DNA of 64,000 nt. Origin: Candidatus Magnetomicrobium cryptolimnococcus. Lineage in GTDB: Bacteria > Nitrospirota > Thermodesulfovibrionia > Thermodesulfovibrionales > Magnetobacteriaceae. The notes beneath the pieces were generated by a model that saw only the letters and a program-made list of their open reading frames with translations, had not been told where the DNA came from and did not search any database. The translations under genes were made by a program, and so were the position numbers. The stretch lies in NCBI GenBank assembly GCA_018606805.1, contig JAGYWI010000010.1, positions 56,602 to 120,601 on the forward strand, read 5' to 3'. This document shows, one piece after another, positions 43,911-52,879 of the stretch (positions within the stretch are counted from its first letter, which is position 1; each line of letters opens with the position of its first letter).

Positions 43911-45012
43911 TTAGTTTTTCAACATTAGGTATTCTTTGATGAAACTGGCAATGCCTCCATCAAGGATAGATTCAACGTCAAAGACCTCGTAAGAGGTCCT
44001 GTGGTCCTTTACCATCTTGTAAGGATGCAGCACGTATGAGCGTATCTGATTACCCCACTGGATTTCCCGTTTATCACCAATAATGCCCTCAAGTTTTTTT
44101 TCCTGTAAAACTATCTCACGCTCCATAAGCCTTGACTTTAATATGTTTAAGGCCTTTTCCTTGTTTTTGTGTTGAGAGCGCTCATTTTGACAACTAACAA
44201 CGATATTAGTTGGTATGTGCGTTATACGCACAGCCGACGACACCTTATTTACATGCTGGCCACCAGCCCCTGAAGCCCTAAAGGTGTCTATACGGATGTC
44301 GTCATCTTTAATGTCTATTTCTATATTATCTTTAAACTGTGGATACACTAAGACGGCGGTAAAAGACGTATGCCTTCTATTATTGGAATCAAACGGCGAT
44401 ATGCGCACAAGGCGGTGTACCCCTATTTCGGATTTTAAGTACCCATAAACGTAAGAGCCGGAAAATAGTATTGAGGCACTTTTAATGCCGGCCTCATCGC
44501 CTTGTAGCAGGTCTATTACTTCTGCCTTAATCCCCTTTTTTTCAGCCCAACGCAGGTACATTCTCATCAACATCTGAGCCCAGTCCTGCGACTCCGTACC
44601 GCCAGCTCCCGGGTGGATTTCCAATATTGCATCGAGTGTGTCAAACTTACCGCTAAGTAAGAGGTTTAGCTCAAGGGCGTCTAATTTGGCTGACGTTTTT
44701 TTAATTTTTTCGCTAATTTCCCCTATAAACATATCCCCTCCCTCTTCATCCAGTATGGAGAGGGAGTCGGCTATATAATCCACATCCGCCTTAGCTTCAT
44801 TGTATGTGGATACGGCGCCTTCTAGGTTAGCCTTCTTTTTTTGCAGCTCTTTTATTTTGGTGTGTGATGACCAGTTATCACTATTTGACAGTTGGCTGTC
44901 TACTTCCTTAATTTCTTGTATAAGTTTTTCTATTTCAAAGATAACCTCTTAAGCCCTCTATTTTTTCAATTAGAGGTTTCACCTTTTCTTTTAACTCTTG
45001 CTGAATTATCAT
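43911..45012 (-). CDS. prfB: Peptide chain release factor 2 with programmed +1 frameshift
   Basis: The start ATG at 45012 has AGGAGGAAAATTA upstream and lies 47 nt inside the lnt 3' end. After 25 codons the frame meets TGA (44935-44937) in the context AGAGG-TTAT-CTT-TGA, the classic RF2 autoregulatory site with internal Shine-Dalgarno and slippery CTT. Reading on in +1 gives a total of about 366 residues. RF2 features: SPFDSNNRRHTSF, which carries the stop-codon recognition motif, and GAGGQHVNKVSSAVRITH with the GGQ hydrolysis motif. RF2 terminates at TGA/TAA and its scarcity promotes frameshifting. Annotating only 43911-44783 would miss the N-terminus. Confidence 0.93.
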
Positions 45013-46684
45013 TAATTTTCCTCCTAAAAAACAGTATGATTATTATGCTTAACGTATTACATAAGTAGACAAATATATTACCATATTTGGTATAAAAAGT
45101 ATAAGCCTTATGTTTTTGAACATTATGTGTAAGTGTTGCCGTTTCAAATAAGTTGGTTTTTCTTTCAATAAAGCCAGTTGCTGAAATAAAGCCAGAAATA
45201 CCGGTGTTGGCAGCCCGTATTAGAGGTTTTTTGTTTTCTACGGCGCGAAATACGGATATTGCAAAGTGCTGATATGGGCCTGCCGTATCTCCAAACCAAG
45301 CGTCATTTGTTATTGTTATAATAAAGTCCACATCTTTATTACACGGGGGTGCGCCTACGCACTTTGACGGGGGTGCGCCTACGCACTTTGACGGGGGTGC
45401 GCCTACGCACTTTCTGACAAGGTCTGAAAAGATTATTTCATAGCATATGTGTGTGGAAAAGGAAAAATTAGGGGTTGTGGCTACCGTATAATCGCTACCG
45501 GGTGCAAAATCCCCTATTGCATTTACTAATTTATCTAGGAAAAATAGTAAACTATTCTTTAGCGGTATGTACTCGCCAAAGGGCACAAGGTGGATTTTAT
45601 CGTATATGTAGTCCGGCTTATTAGAAGCTGAATAAAGGTGTGTGAGCGCACTCCCGTCAAGGTGCGGAGGCGCACTCCCATAAAAGAGGGCACTATTTGA
45701 AAGTATATATTTTCCGTTAATGTAATCCTTAACAAGTACGCTGCCAAAAAGGAGACTTGAGGGCAATTCTTTTTTAAAAGCAAGTAACCTATCCGCCATA
45801 TCGGGGTTAGCGTTAAAGACAAAAGGAAGCGCTGTTTCAGGCCAAACGACAAGCTCTGGATTGGCTTTTTTGACAAGTTCTTTGGTTAGGTTTTCATACT
45901 TTTCAAAAACCGTTTGGCTAAAATTTTTGTCCCATTTCATGTGCTGTTCTATATTTGCCTGTATAATGCCAATCTTAACCGTGGTGTGTAGGCACACCTC
46001 CCTGTCTTGGGAGGGTGTGTGTGCACACCCTTTAACCCTTTCTATACCATAAAAAATTGTCCCAGTAAATAAGAGTAAAAAAGCAACTATAGGTATCAAA
46101 TGTCTATTTAGAGAGGTGTGCCTCCACACCTTCGTAAATAATAGGTGATAAATTACAGCATTTGCCATCACAATTAAAAAACTGATGCCATACACGCCAG
46201 TTATATCAGCTATTTGTATTAACGATATATTCTTGTACTGGCTGTGTCCAAGAAATGACCAAGGAAAACCCGTAAGTAAGATTTCCCGTAAATATTCCAT
46301 GCTACACCAAAAAATCGGTGCTGTTAAATAAAGCGGTAATTTCACCTTGTTAATCAGCAAGGAAAATAGGCCAATATAAAGGCTTTGATACGTGCAAAGT
46401 AAAATCACTATTAAAATGCTTGGTATAAATGCTATGTTTCCGTAGTGATTCATCGAGTGATATATCCAGTACTGTGTACCGATGAAAAAGGTTAATCCAG
46501 TAAAAAACCCGTAACGAAAGGCCTCTGTCTTATTTTTGGCTTTTAAACTTACATAAAAAATTGGAACTAAGCCAAACCAAATAAGTGCCCACAAATCCCA
46601 CTTGGGAAATGATAAAAATAGGATGCTACCTGAGAGTATAGATAAAAAAAGATAAAGATAATGCCTTTTTGATTCGTTATTCAT
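44966..46684 (-). CDS. lnt: Apolipoprotein N-acyltransferase with in-frame palindromic inserts
   Basis: A 572-residue inner-membrane enzyme that adds the third acyl chain to lipoproteins, longer than the usual about 510. Several N-terminal membrane helices, then the nitrilase domain with catalytic Glu in ELVVWPETALPFVF, the loop around YIYDKIHLVPFGEY (Lys), and Cys in FSTHICYEIIFSD. Insertions: 46113-46131 (VWRHTSL), 45983-46030 (two units), 45636-45684 (two units, GSAPPHLDGSALTHL) and 45343-45416 (three units at 24-nt period, KCVGAPPS). Catalytic motifs are untouched. Element-derived residues total about 65. Confidence 0.9.
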   Translation of the reverse strand: MNNESKRHYLYLFLSILSGSILFLSFPKWDLWALIWFGLVPIFYVSLKAKNKTEAFRYGFFTGLTFFIGTQYWIYHSMNHYGNIAFIPSILIVILLCTYQSLYIGLFSLLINKVKLPLYLTAPIFWCSMEYLREILLTGFPWSFLGHSQYKNISLIQIADITGVYGISFLIVMANAVIYHLLFTKVWRHTSLNRHLIPIVAFLLLFTGTIFYGIERVKGCAHTPSQDREVCLHTTVKIGIIQANIEQHMKWDKNFSQTVFEKYENLTKELVKKANPELVVWPETALPFVFNANPDMADRLLAFKKELPSSLLFGSVLVKDYINGKYILSNSALFYGSAPPHLDGSALTHLYSASNKPDYIYDKIHLVPFGEYIPLKNSLLFFLDKLVNAIGDFAPGSDYTVATTPNFSFSTHICYEIIFSDLVRKCVGAPPSKCVGAPPSKCVGAPPCNKDVDFIITITNDAWFGDTAGPYQHFAISVFRAVENKKPLIRAANTGISGFISATGFIERKTNLFETATLTHNVQKHKAYTFYTKYGNIFVYLCNTLSIIIILFFRRKINDNSARVKRKGETSN

Positions 46685-46700
46685 AACGTGTATTTCTCCT

Positions 46701-46749
46701 TTACGGGAGTGCCCTCACGCACCTTTACGGGAGTGCCCTCACGCACCTT
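46701..46749. repeat. Two palindromic elements upstream of lnt
   Basis: Tandem units TTTACGGGAGTGCCCTCACG + CACC, 24-nt period, in the divergent spacer between lnt and the AAA+ gene. The rest of the spacer (to 46846) is AT-rich with a TATAAT box at 46825, 22 nt before the AAA+ gene start. Confidence 0.8.
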
Positions 46750-46846
46750 ATTATCGCATCAATGACAATATATGATTATTTGTCAATTAAAAAAAACTTG
46801 GCTCACGAGTTATACTTGTTTTGGTATAATTATGTTATTATACAAC

Positions 46847-48460
46847 ATGAGAACTTTTTCTTCATATGGACCGGTGAACTGCCAAAGGGAGTTTTGTGTT
46901 AAAAGAGAAGCCCTTGTAGAGCAGGTTTTAGAACATATTATAGCCGAACCGGATTTAAGTGGACACTACTTTACCATATGGGCGCCCAGACAAAGCGGTA
47001 AGACGTGGATCATGAGGCAGGTCAAAGATGGTATATTGGCTAAGTATGGTGAGCGCTTTTTAGTTGGGACGATGTCTGTTCAAGGTGTGATTTTTATGGA
47101 AAAGGAGGAAGATAATTTAGTAGAGGCTTTTCTTAGGAGGATTCCTCTTTTGATTTGGGAAACTTTTAAAATTGATATTGATATTCCTGATGGTTGGGAG
47201 TCTTTTAAAAATATCTTTGAACGCGATAAAGGCATATTTAATAAGCCGGTGATTTTGTTTATTGATGAGTTTGATAGTCTGCCACCTGTAGTTATTGATA
47301 AGTTTGTTACGATGTTTAGGGATATATACCTTAAACGAGAGTCATATTTCCTGCATGGGCTAGCCTTAATAGGAGTGCGCTCGGTACTTGGAGTGGAAAG
47401 TATGAGGGGTTCACCGTTTAATGTGCAGCGCTCGGTGAATATACCGAATTTTACTAAAGATGAGGTGTTTGAACTCTTTCACCAATACAGGGAGGAAAGT
47501 GGGCAGGGTATCGAAATTGACGTAATTGAAAAGGTATATGAGGTAACAAGAGGGCAGCCGGGGCTTGTTTGTTGGTTTGGTGAGCTTATTACGGAAAAGT
47601 ATAATCCGGGTAAAGGTACTGTAATAAATGCTGCGAATTTTAAAGATATTTATCGTCGTGCATTAATGGTAGAGTGGAATAATACCATATTAAATCTAAC
47701 GAAGAAGGCTAAGGTTAACTATAAAGAATATGTGATGAACATATTTGCAAATCCGAATGTGCCGTTTATCATAGAGAAAGATTGGTGTAATTACCTTTAT
47801 ATGAATGGTATTATAGATAGTAAAAAAGGGGTAGATGAATTTGGAGAAGAAATAGAGATATGCTTCTTTTCCTCACCGTTTGTTCAAGAAAAATTATATG
47901 AATCTTTGGCTTACGATATAGTGGGCGATAGGCTTCCTATTTTAGCTTTAGATATATTAGATGACTTAGCAGATGTTCTTGAAGGTGAAGGGATAAATCT
48001 TCCAGCCCTTTTACGCAGATACAAGGATTACCTATTTAGATTAAGGGCTAAGGGGCTTAATCCGTGGAAAGAACAACCAAGGCGAGCCGATTTGAATTAT
48101 AGGGAGGCGGTTGGGCATTTTCACCTGTATGCTTGGCTGCAATCAGCCCTTGGACAAAGAGGCGTAGTTAGCCCTGAGTTTCCTACAGGAAACGGAAAGG
48201 TAGACCTACACGTTAAATATATAAAATCAGACAAATCCATAGTAGATGGCATCATAGAGGTAAAGAGCTTTACAAACGCTAATGATATAAAAGACAATAT
48301 AGCTCAAGCTGTAGGCTATGCCAAAAAACTAAATAAAGATTCAGTAACCATAGCGCTTTTTGTCCCTTCGATAGATGAAAAGGTGGTTGAACAGTTTCAA
48401 ATTGAAAAGGTTATTGAAGGTGTCAAGGCCAACGTTGTGCCTATAGGCTGGGCAATTTAA
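46847..48460 (+). CDS. AAA+ ATPase with C-terminal nuclease-like domain
   Basis: About 537 residues from the ATG at 46847. N-terminal ATPase: FTIWAPRQSGKTWIMRQ (Walker A), PVILFIDEFDSLPP (Walker B), LHGLALIGVRSVLG and the winged-helix tail. The C-terminal domain has GNGKVDLHVKY ... DGIIEVKSFTNAND, a D-x(n)-ExK arrangement of PD-(D/E)XK nucleases. No clear ribosome site precedes the ATG and a TATAAT box starts 22 nt upstream, so a very short leader is likely. The family (AAA-ATPase_like with DUF1703-type end) is abundant in some environmental bacteria; role unknown, perhaps genome defence. Confidence 0.75.
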   Translation: MRTFSSYGPVNCQREFCVKREALVEQVLEHIIAEPDLSGHYFTIWAPRQSGKTWIMRQVKDGILAKYGERFLVGTMSVQGVIFMEKEEDNLVEAFLRRIPLLIWETFKIDIDIPDGWESFKNIFERDKGIFNKPVILFIDEFDSLPPVVIDKFVTMFRDIYLKRESYFLHGLALIGVRSVLGVESMRGSPFNVQRSVNIPNFTKDEVFELFHQYREESGQGIEIDVIEKVYEVTRGQPGLVCWFGELITEKYNPGKGTVINAANFKDIYRRALMVEWNNTILNLTKKAKVNYKEYVMNIFANPNVPFIIEKDWCNYLYMNGIIDSKKGVDEFGEEIEICFFSSPFVQEKLYESLAYDIVGDRLPILALDILDDLADVLEGEGINLPALLRRYKDYLFRLRAKGLNPWKEQPRRADLNYREAVGHFHLYAWLQSALGQRGVVSPEFPTGNGKVDLHVKYIKSDKSIVDGIIEVKSFTNANDIKDNIAQAVGYAKKLNKDSVTIALFVPSIDEKVVEQFQIEKVIEGVKANVVPIGWAI

Positions 48461-48465
48461 AAATC

Positions 48466-50130
48466 TTATTTCACTATACTGGGAATGGCTCTATTCCTAC
48501 CCTCTGATTTAGCCTTATATAATGCCTCATCAGCCCTGCTAATTAAATCTTCTTTACACTCATCTAATTTGTATTCAGCGACTCCAAGGCTTACTGTTAC
48601 CCGTTTTGCCTCATGAAAGTATTCATTTTCGATAACCCATCTTATCTTTTCAGCTAAATTCCATGCACATTCTATATTAGTCCCCGGAGATACTATTATA
48701 AATTCCTCCCCGCCCCATCTAAATAAACTATCAATCTTTCGTATATTTGACATAGTTACAGCCGCTATTTTCTTAAGCACCTTATCCCCTATAATATGCC
48801 CGTAAGTGTCGTTTACATTTTTAAAATGGTCTATGTCAAACATAATTATTGATAATTTATTGTCATAGCGATGAACCCGCTCTATTTCTATGTCAATGAT
48901 TTCACTAAATCGAGCTCGATTAAAGGCTTGTGTTAAGGTGTCTGTTGTAGCAAGCTTTGACAGCTCTTTTTCCATCTTTACTCGTTCAGTAACGTCTTGA
49001 CCCATTAGTATGTACCCAATAATGTTTTTTTCTCTATTAAAAATACCAGATACTCTTATAAAGATTGTGCATTTGTTACCATTAATATCTTTTTCTATAG
49101 TATACTTATACAACCCTTTAGTTGAAATAATTTTAATAGCTTCTTCAAATTTCTCTTTTGAAAAACCTTCATTTATGCGTATCTCTTGCACGGTTTTACC
49201 TATGACATCCGTAGCTTTGTAACCAAGCAGTTTTTCAGCTAGCGGATTATAATACTTTATTTTGAAATTAATATCTGTTGCTGCAATTATCATATCTATA
49301 GATGAATGCAGTATATTGTCTAAATATGTAGTTTTTTCTTCTAATATCTTTTCCGATTCACGCCTTGCAATAATCTCTTTTTCTAATCTTTTCTTTGTCT
49401 CATTATCAAAAATCTTAAGTATACCAACCATATTCCAAGATATAACTACTGCTAAACATGCACGCAGCAATTGCACAGGCAAGTGAACATATTCAATGAA
49501 GGTATCTGTATTTATAATAGTGGATGGGAAAAAACTCCCCTTGGGTACAATAAGACCACCTAATACCCCATATATTAAAAATGAAATACTGCAATATAGA
49601 AAATATTTTTTAACATTTAAAAAGTTTAAAATAGATTCATCATGCTTATAATAAGAATAAAAACCATATCCAGTTAGCCAAGAGCCGACAAAACCTAATA
49701 GATAGCGTGATAATATACTTCCAACTTGCCAAAAATCCTTTGATAAAAACCCAATAATAAAAATCCCTCCTATTACTACTAATGGGAGTATTGACTGCCG
49801 AAACGTATATCTATAGGATTTATTGTATTTCCAGTTTTTATCTTTAAAAAAACAAGTCCGCTGTCCAAATTCAAATAAAAATATAAACGAAAATACAAGA
49901 CAAAACCATCGGATAATATCAAATATTTTACCTTTGATTTTAATAATTGCCCACATATCCAGCCATTCATTAACGCCATGTACAATGCCAAAAAGCCCAA
50001 TAAGCCAGATGATTTTAGAAAGTTCAAAAGCGCTATTGTCCTTTGGCTGAAAAAAAACAGCAAGCCCCATAATTACGAATGCAAGTCCGTAAATAAAGAA
50101 TACTATGTCTAAGTTATTAATAAACCACAT
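48466..50130 (-). CDS. Membrane PAS-GGDEF diguanylate cyclase
   Basis: A 554-residue protein. About seven N-terminal membrane helices (e.g. IVFFIYGLAFVIMGLAVFF, ILPLVVIGGIFIIGFLS), a PAS domain (YLDNILHSSIDMIIAATDINFKIKYYNPLAEKLLGY ... GYILMGQDVTERVKMEKE), and a GGDEF domain with DTLTQAFNRARF, IIMFDIDHFKNVNDTYGHIIGDKVL and an intact active site WGGEEFII. No clear inhibitory RxxD motif is seen. Makes c-di-GMP in response to an unknown signal. Gene for a lone CZB domain lies 71 nt upstream on the same strand. Confidence 0.88.
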   Translation of the reverse strand: MWFINNLDIVFFIYGLAFVIMGLAVFFQPKDNSAFELSKIIWLIGLFGIVHGVNEWLDMWAIIKIKGKIFDIIRWFCLVFSFIFLFEFGQRTCFFKDKNWKYNKSYRYTFRQSILPLVVIGGIFIIGFLSKDFWQVGSILSRYLLGFVGSWLTGYGFYSYYKHDESILNFLNVKKYFLYCSISFLIYGVLGGLIVPKGSFFPSTIINTDTFIEYVHLPVQLLRACLAVVISWNMVGILKIFDNETKKRLEKEIIARRESEKILEEKTTYLDNILHSSIDMIIAATDINFKIKYYNPLAEKLLGYKATDVIGKTVQEIRINEGFSKEKFEEAIKIISTKGLYKYTIEKDINGNKCTIFIRVSGIFNREKNIIGYILMGQDVTERVKMEKELSKLATTDTLTQAFNRARFSEIIDIEIERVHRYDNKLSIIMFDIDHFKNVNDTYGHIIGDKVLKKIAAVTMSNIRKIDSLFRWGGEEFIIVSPGTNIECAWNLAEKIRWVIENEYFHEAKRVTVSLGVAEYKLDECKEDLISRADEALYKAKSEGRNRAIPSIVK

Positions 50131-50201
50131 ATTCTGCCTTTTAGATAAAAGGCGCGCCTCCGCGCCTTTGCGGTACTCTAAGTTAAACTACCTACGTTAT
50201 T

Positions 50202-50630
50202 TCAATCAAAAAGACCAATTATTTTTTTTAAAATATTATTACTCTTTGCCTTTTTGTTACCTACTTCTTCATAAAATTTTATTAACTTAAATTCAACTGT
50301 TGTTAAGAGAAAAATTATTTCTTTAGACCGCTTTTGGAGTTCCTCAAAATCTAAAAGCGCTTGTGCCTCTGCTTGAGCACTTACAGTCGTGCTATTGTGC
50401 CATTTAACTACTCTATCAGCAGCAAGATGAAAAAACTTATGCTCCTTCTCAAGCGTATCTATTTCCGGTATGTCCTTGTACTTAGCTAAGGCTTCATCAT
50501 AAAGCCACTTTCCTAATTCACATTTACCATAAGGCATTATATTAATATATATACGTTTTTTCTGCAATGCTAGCTCAAGAGTATATAACCAATCCAAATG
50601 GGTTATCCGAGCCATCGTTATATCAATCAT
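50202..50630 (-). CDS. Stand-alone CZB (chemoreceptor zinc-binding) domain protein
   Basis: A 142-residue helical protein. CZB zinc ligands fit: ARITHLDWLYTLE (His), MPYGKCELGKWLYDE (Cys in the CxxGKW motif) and LEKEHKFFHLAADRV (two His). CZB domains sense zinc in chemoreceptors and, in E. coli DgcZ, control a linked GGDEF domain. Here the CZB is separate, next to a GGDEF gene. Its C-terminus (NNILKKIIGLFD) may be an amphipathic anchor. Confidence 0.8.
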   Translation of the reverse strand: MIDITMARITHLDWLYTLELALQKKRIYINIMPYGKCELGKWLYDEALAKYKDIPEIDTLEKEHKFFHLAADRVVKWHNSTTVSAQAEAQALLDFEELQKRSKEIIFLLTTVEFKLIKFYEEVGNKKAKSNNILKKIIGLFD

Positions 50631-50708
50631 AATTCACACGCCTCTTTTCTTTATTATTTGCCTTTTAAATAAGTTTTCAACAATTGTTAGTAACTTGTTA
50701 ACAAGTTA
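50631..50708. promoter_or_regulatory. Palindromic operator-like motif shared with dnaA spacer
   Basis: The perfect 18-bp palindrome TAACTTGTTAACAAGTTA (50691-50708) overlaps the lolA stop side. The adjoining CAATTGTTAGTAACTTGTT (50681-50699) occurs inverted at 43666-43684 beside dnaA. Probably a protein-binding site; the protein is unknown. Confidence 0.45.
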
Positions 50709-51377
50709 TTAATTATCTACAACATTAACGCCTTTTGGTGCAGTAAATACAAAGGTTGAATCCTCAATGTGCGTGTTAGTTGCTATGTTAAAAACATCTA
50801 TCTCTATTTCATTAGCGCTTTTATCCTTTACTATTATTCTTTTTATGGGAAACTGCCCCTCCGATGTATATATATCAATATAAGTAATGTTTAGCTGCTC
50901 ATCATTTGGTATCAACCTTATATAACCGGCCATTTGTGTAGCCTTGTAGTTTTTAATAGCGCCATTGAGGTCGCTCAATAGTGCCAGCGGTGTTTGACCG
51001 ATAGTCTTTTCATCGTATTTAGTCCTTACTGCCTGATTTTGTTTTTCTTGATAAAATGTCATTGTGCCGCCGTTTATATATACCTCCTGTTTATCAGCAC
51101 CGCTATAGTGCCAAAACATCTTTGATGGTATTTTTATGAAAAACTCCCCCTCATATTTCATTTCCTTATCCATATCCTTTATAACGCTTCTTTGTTTAAA
51201 TTGTCCCTTTATGTCCTTGAAGGTATTATAACTATCAATAATTGGTTTTAAAACATCCACGGTGCGGAGGCGCACCTCCCTATCTGCCGCATTTAAGGGA
51301 GGTGTGCCTCCACACCCTGGACTTAACATAAAAAACAATACATAAGACACTACAAAGCTCATTACCTTTCGTAACAT
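50709..51377 (-). CDS. lolA: Outer-membrane lipoprotein carrier LolA-like, with inserts at signal junction
   Basis: A 222-residue protein. N-terminal hydrophobic segment VMSFVVSYVLFFMLSPG, then LolA-like fold: IIDSYNTFKDIKGQFKQRSVI, EGEFFIKIPSKMFWHYSGADKQEVYINGGTMTFYQEKQNQAV, and a late FVFTAPKGVNVVD. LolA ferries lipoproteins across the periplasm. Two elements (51259-51319) lie exactly around the expected signal cleavage region, giving SPGCGGTPPL and REVRLRT. The first introduces a Cys in LSPGC, which resembles a weak lipobox. The start shares one base with the upstream stop (TAATG). Confidence 0.82.
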   Translation of the reverse strand: MLRKVMSFVVSYVLFFMLSPGCGGTPPLNAADREVRLRTVDVLKPIIDSYNTFKDIKGQFKQRSVIKDMDKEMKYEGEFFIKIPSKMFWHYSGADKQEVYINGGTMTFYQEKQNQAVRTKYDEKTIGQTPLALLSDLNGAIKNYKATQMAGYIRLIPNDEQLNITYIDIYTSEGQFPIKRIIVKDKSANEIEIDVFNIATNTHIEDSTFVFTAPKGVNVVDN

Positions 51378-52798
51378 TATCTAACTCCTTTCATCAAGAT
51401 TACAACTTTAATTGTTTTTAATAGTATGAGGACATCAAGCCACAGCGACCAATTCATAATGTACCAGATGTCAAGTCTAATCCGGTAACGATAGTCCGTA
51501 TCGCTTCTGCCGGAGACTTGCCAAAGGCCGGTAATGCCTGGCACTACTTTTGTTATTGTGTTCATACCGTCTTCAACAATAGGCAGCTCCCTTAAAAGGT
51601 ATGGTCTTGGTCCTGTTAAGCTCATATCCCCCTTTAGGACATTAAATATTTGTGGCAACTCATCAAGGGAGGTCTTTCTTAAAAACAACCCAATTTTAGT
51701 TATCCTTGGGTCGTTTTTCAATTTCCAGTGTTTTTCCCATTCATCCTTTACGTTTACATCCCGCTGCAGCAGCTCTTTAAGGCGCTCCTCGGCATCTTTT
51801 ACCATAGTCCGGAACTTATAGCACTTAAAATGCCGTCCATCCTTTCCTACTCTCAAATGAGAATAAAATACAGGTCCCCTTGTTTCACATTTAATCAGTA
51901 CTCCTATTATAATAATCAGGATAAGCAAAATTGGCAACAATAAAATACTTATCAACAGATCAAAGCCACGCTTTATGGTGCGGTTAATTGTTGATTTTAG
52001 ATTATTGCGGATTTTTAATAGAAAGATTTCCTCATAAAACAGGTTTAAAAGTTCCGTATTTAGTAGTGAAATACCGTAGAGGTCTGGCACTATCATAGTG
52101 TTTTTCACATCTTGTTGGATTTTAAAAGCCATATGAGAGATTTTCTCCGGTCCAAGGGAGGGCATGGCTATGATTATCGTATTGATTTGCAGCTCCTTTA
52201 TAAACTTCGTATAGTGGCGTATCTTACCAAAAATCTTTTTACCTTCAATGCAGATACCTATCTTTTGAATATCGTCATCAAGAAACCCTATTACCTCATA
52301 ACCAATATGCCACTCCCTATTTAACCATTTAAGAATAAGCTGTCCGGCACGACCTGCGCCAAGTATTAAAACCTTTTCTTTAAAAAGCCCTGACTTAAAT
52401 AATAACCTCTTTCCAAATAGCCTAAACACTGGAAATAGTACAATAGAAATCAGCCAAAGTGCCACAATAATTACCCGAGACACCTTATCCGGTATGCGCC
52501 CAAGTGTTACCACGGCAAGCACCACAAGCATCGAAATAGTCAATCCATTAAGTAACACCTTGACTTCCTCCCAAAAGGGCAGCCGGGTCGTATACGTTTG
52601 CAGATAGCCTATGAAGAATATATATATTAGAGGTATCCACCAAAATTCTATGTAGCTTATTAACGGGAAATTGCTTGAGGCATCGGCAAGGTAATCAGGC
52701 ACTACAAATTCCCTAAATGACCACGCAGACACCAAAGACGCATAATAGGATATTATATCTATCATCATTATTGCTATTATTTGTCCACATAGTTTCAT
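51377..52798 (-). CDS. Polyprenyl-phosphate sugar phosphotransferase (WbaP-like)
   Basis: A 473-residue inner-membrane protein: four or five N-terminal helices, a nucleotide-binding-like domain (KEKVLILGAGRAGQLILKWLNREWHIGYEVIGFLDDD), a further helix, and the bacterial sugar transferase domain (KRGFDLLISILLLPILLILIIIIGVLIKC, GRHFKCYKFRTMVKDAEERL, KTSLDELPQIFNVLKGDMSLTGPRP). It starts surface polysaccharide assembly by placing a sugar-phosphate on undecaprenyl phosphate. Adjacent divergent rml operon fits a rhamnose-bearing polysaccharide. Confidence 0.9.
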   Translation of the reverse strand: MKLCGQIIAIMMIDIISYYASLVSAWSFREFVVPDYLADASSNFPLISYIEFWWIPLIYIFFIGYLQTYTTRLPFWEEVKVLLNGLTISMLVVLAVVTLGRIPDKVSRVIIVALWLISIVLFPVFRLFGKRLLFKSGLFKEKVLILGAGRAGQLILKWLNREWHIGYEVIGFLDDDIQKIGICIEGKKIFGKIRHYTKFIKELQINTIIIAMPSLGPEKISHMAFKIQQDVKNTMIVPDLYGISLLNTELLNLFYEEIFLLKIRNNLKSTINRTIKRGFDLLISILLLPILLILIIIIGVLIKCETRGPVFYSHLRVGKDGRHFKCYKFRTMVKDAEERLKELLQRDVNVKDEWEKHWKLKNDPRITKIGLFLRKTSLDELPQIFNVLKGDMSLTGPRPYLLRELPIVEDGMNTITKVVPGITGLWQVSGRSDTDYRYRIRLDIWYIMNWSLWLDVLILLKTIKVVILMKGVR

Positions 52799-52879
52799 TT
52801 TAATAAACCCTTTTGTAAGTGTATCTGTTATAATACTAAAATATTTAGAAAATTATATACACAAACAGGATAAAAAAAA

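Noticed and set aside
46847..48460. Part of a multi-gene restriction or defence system
   Set aside because: The AAA+/nuclease-like gene stands alone between housekeeping genes on other strands; only a general link to genome defence can be suggested.
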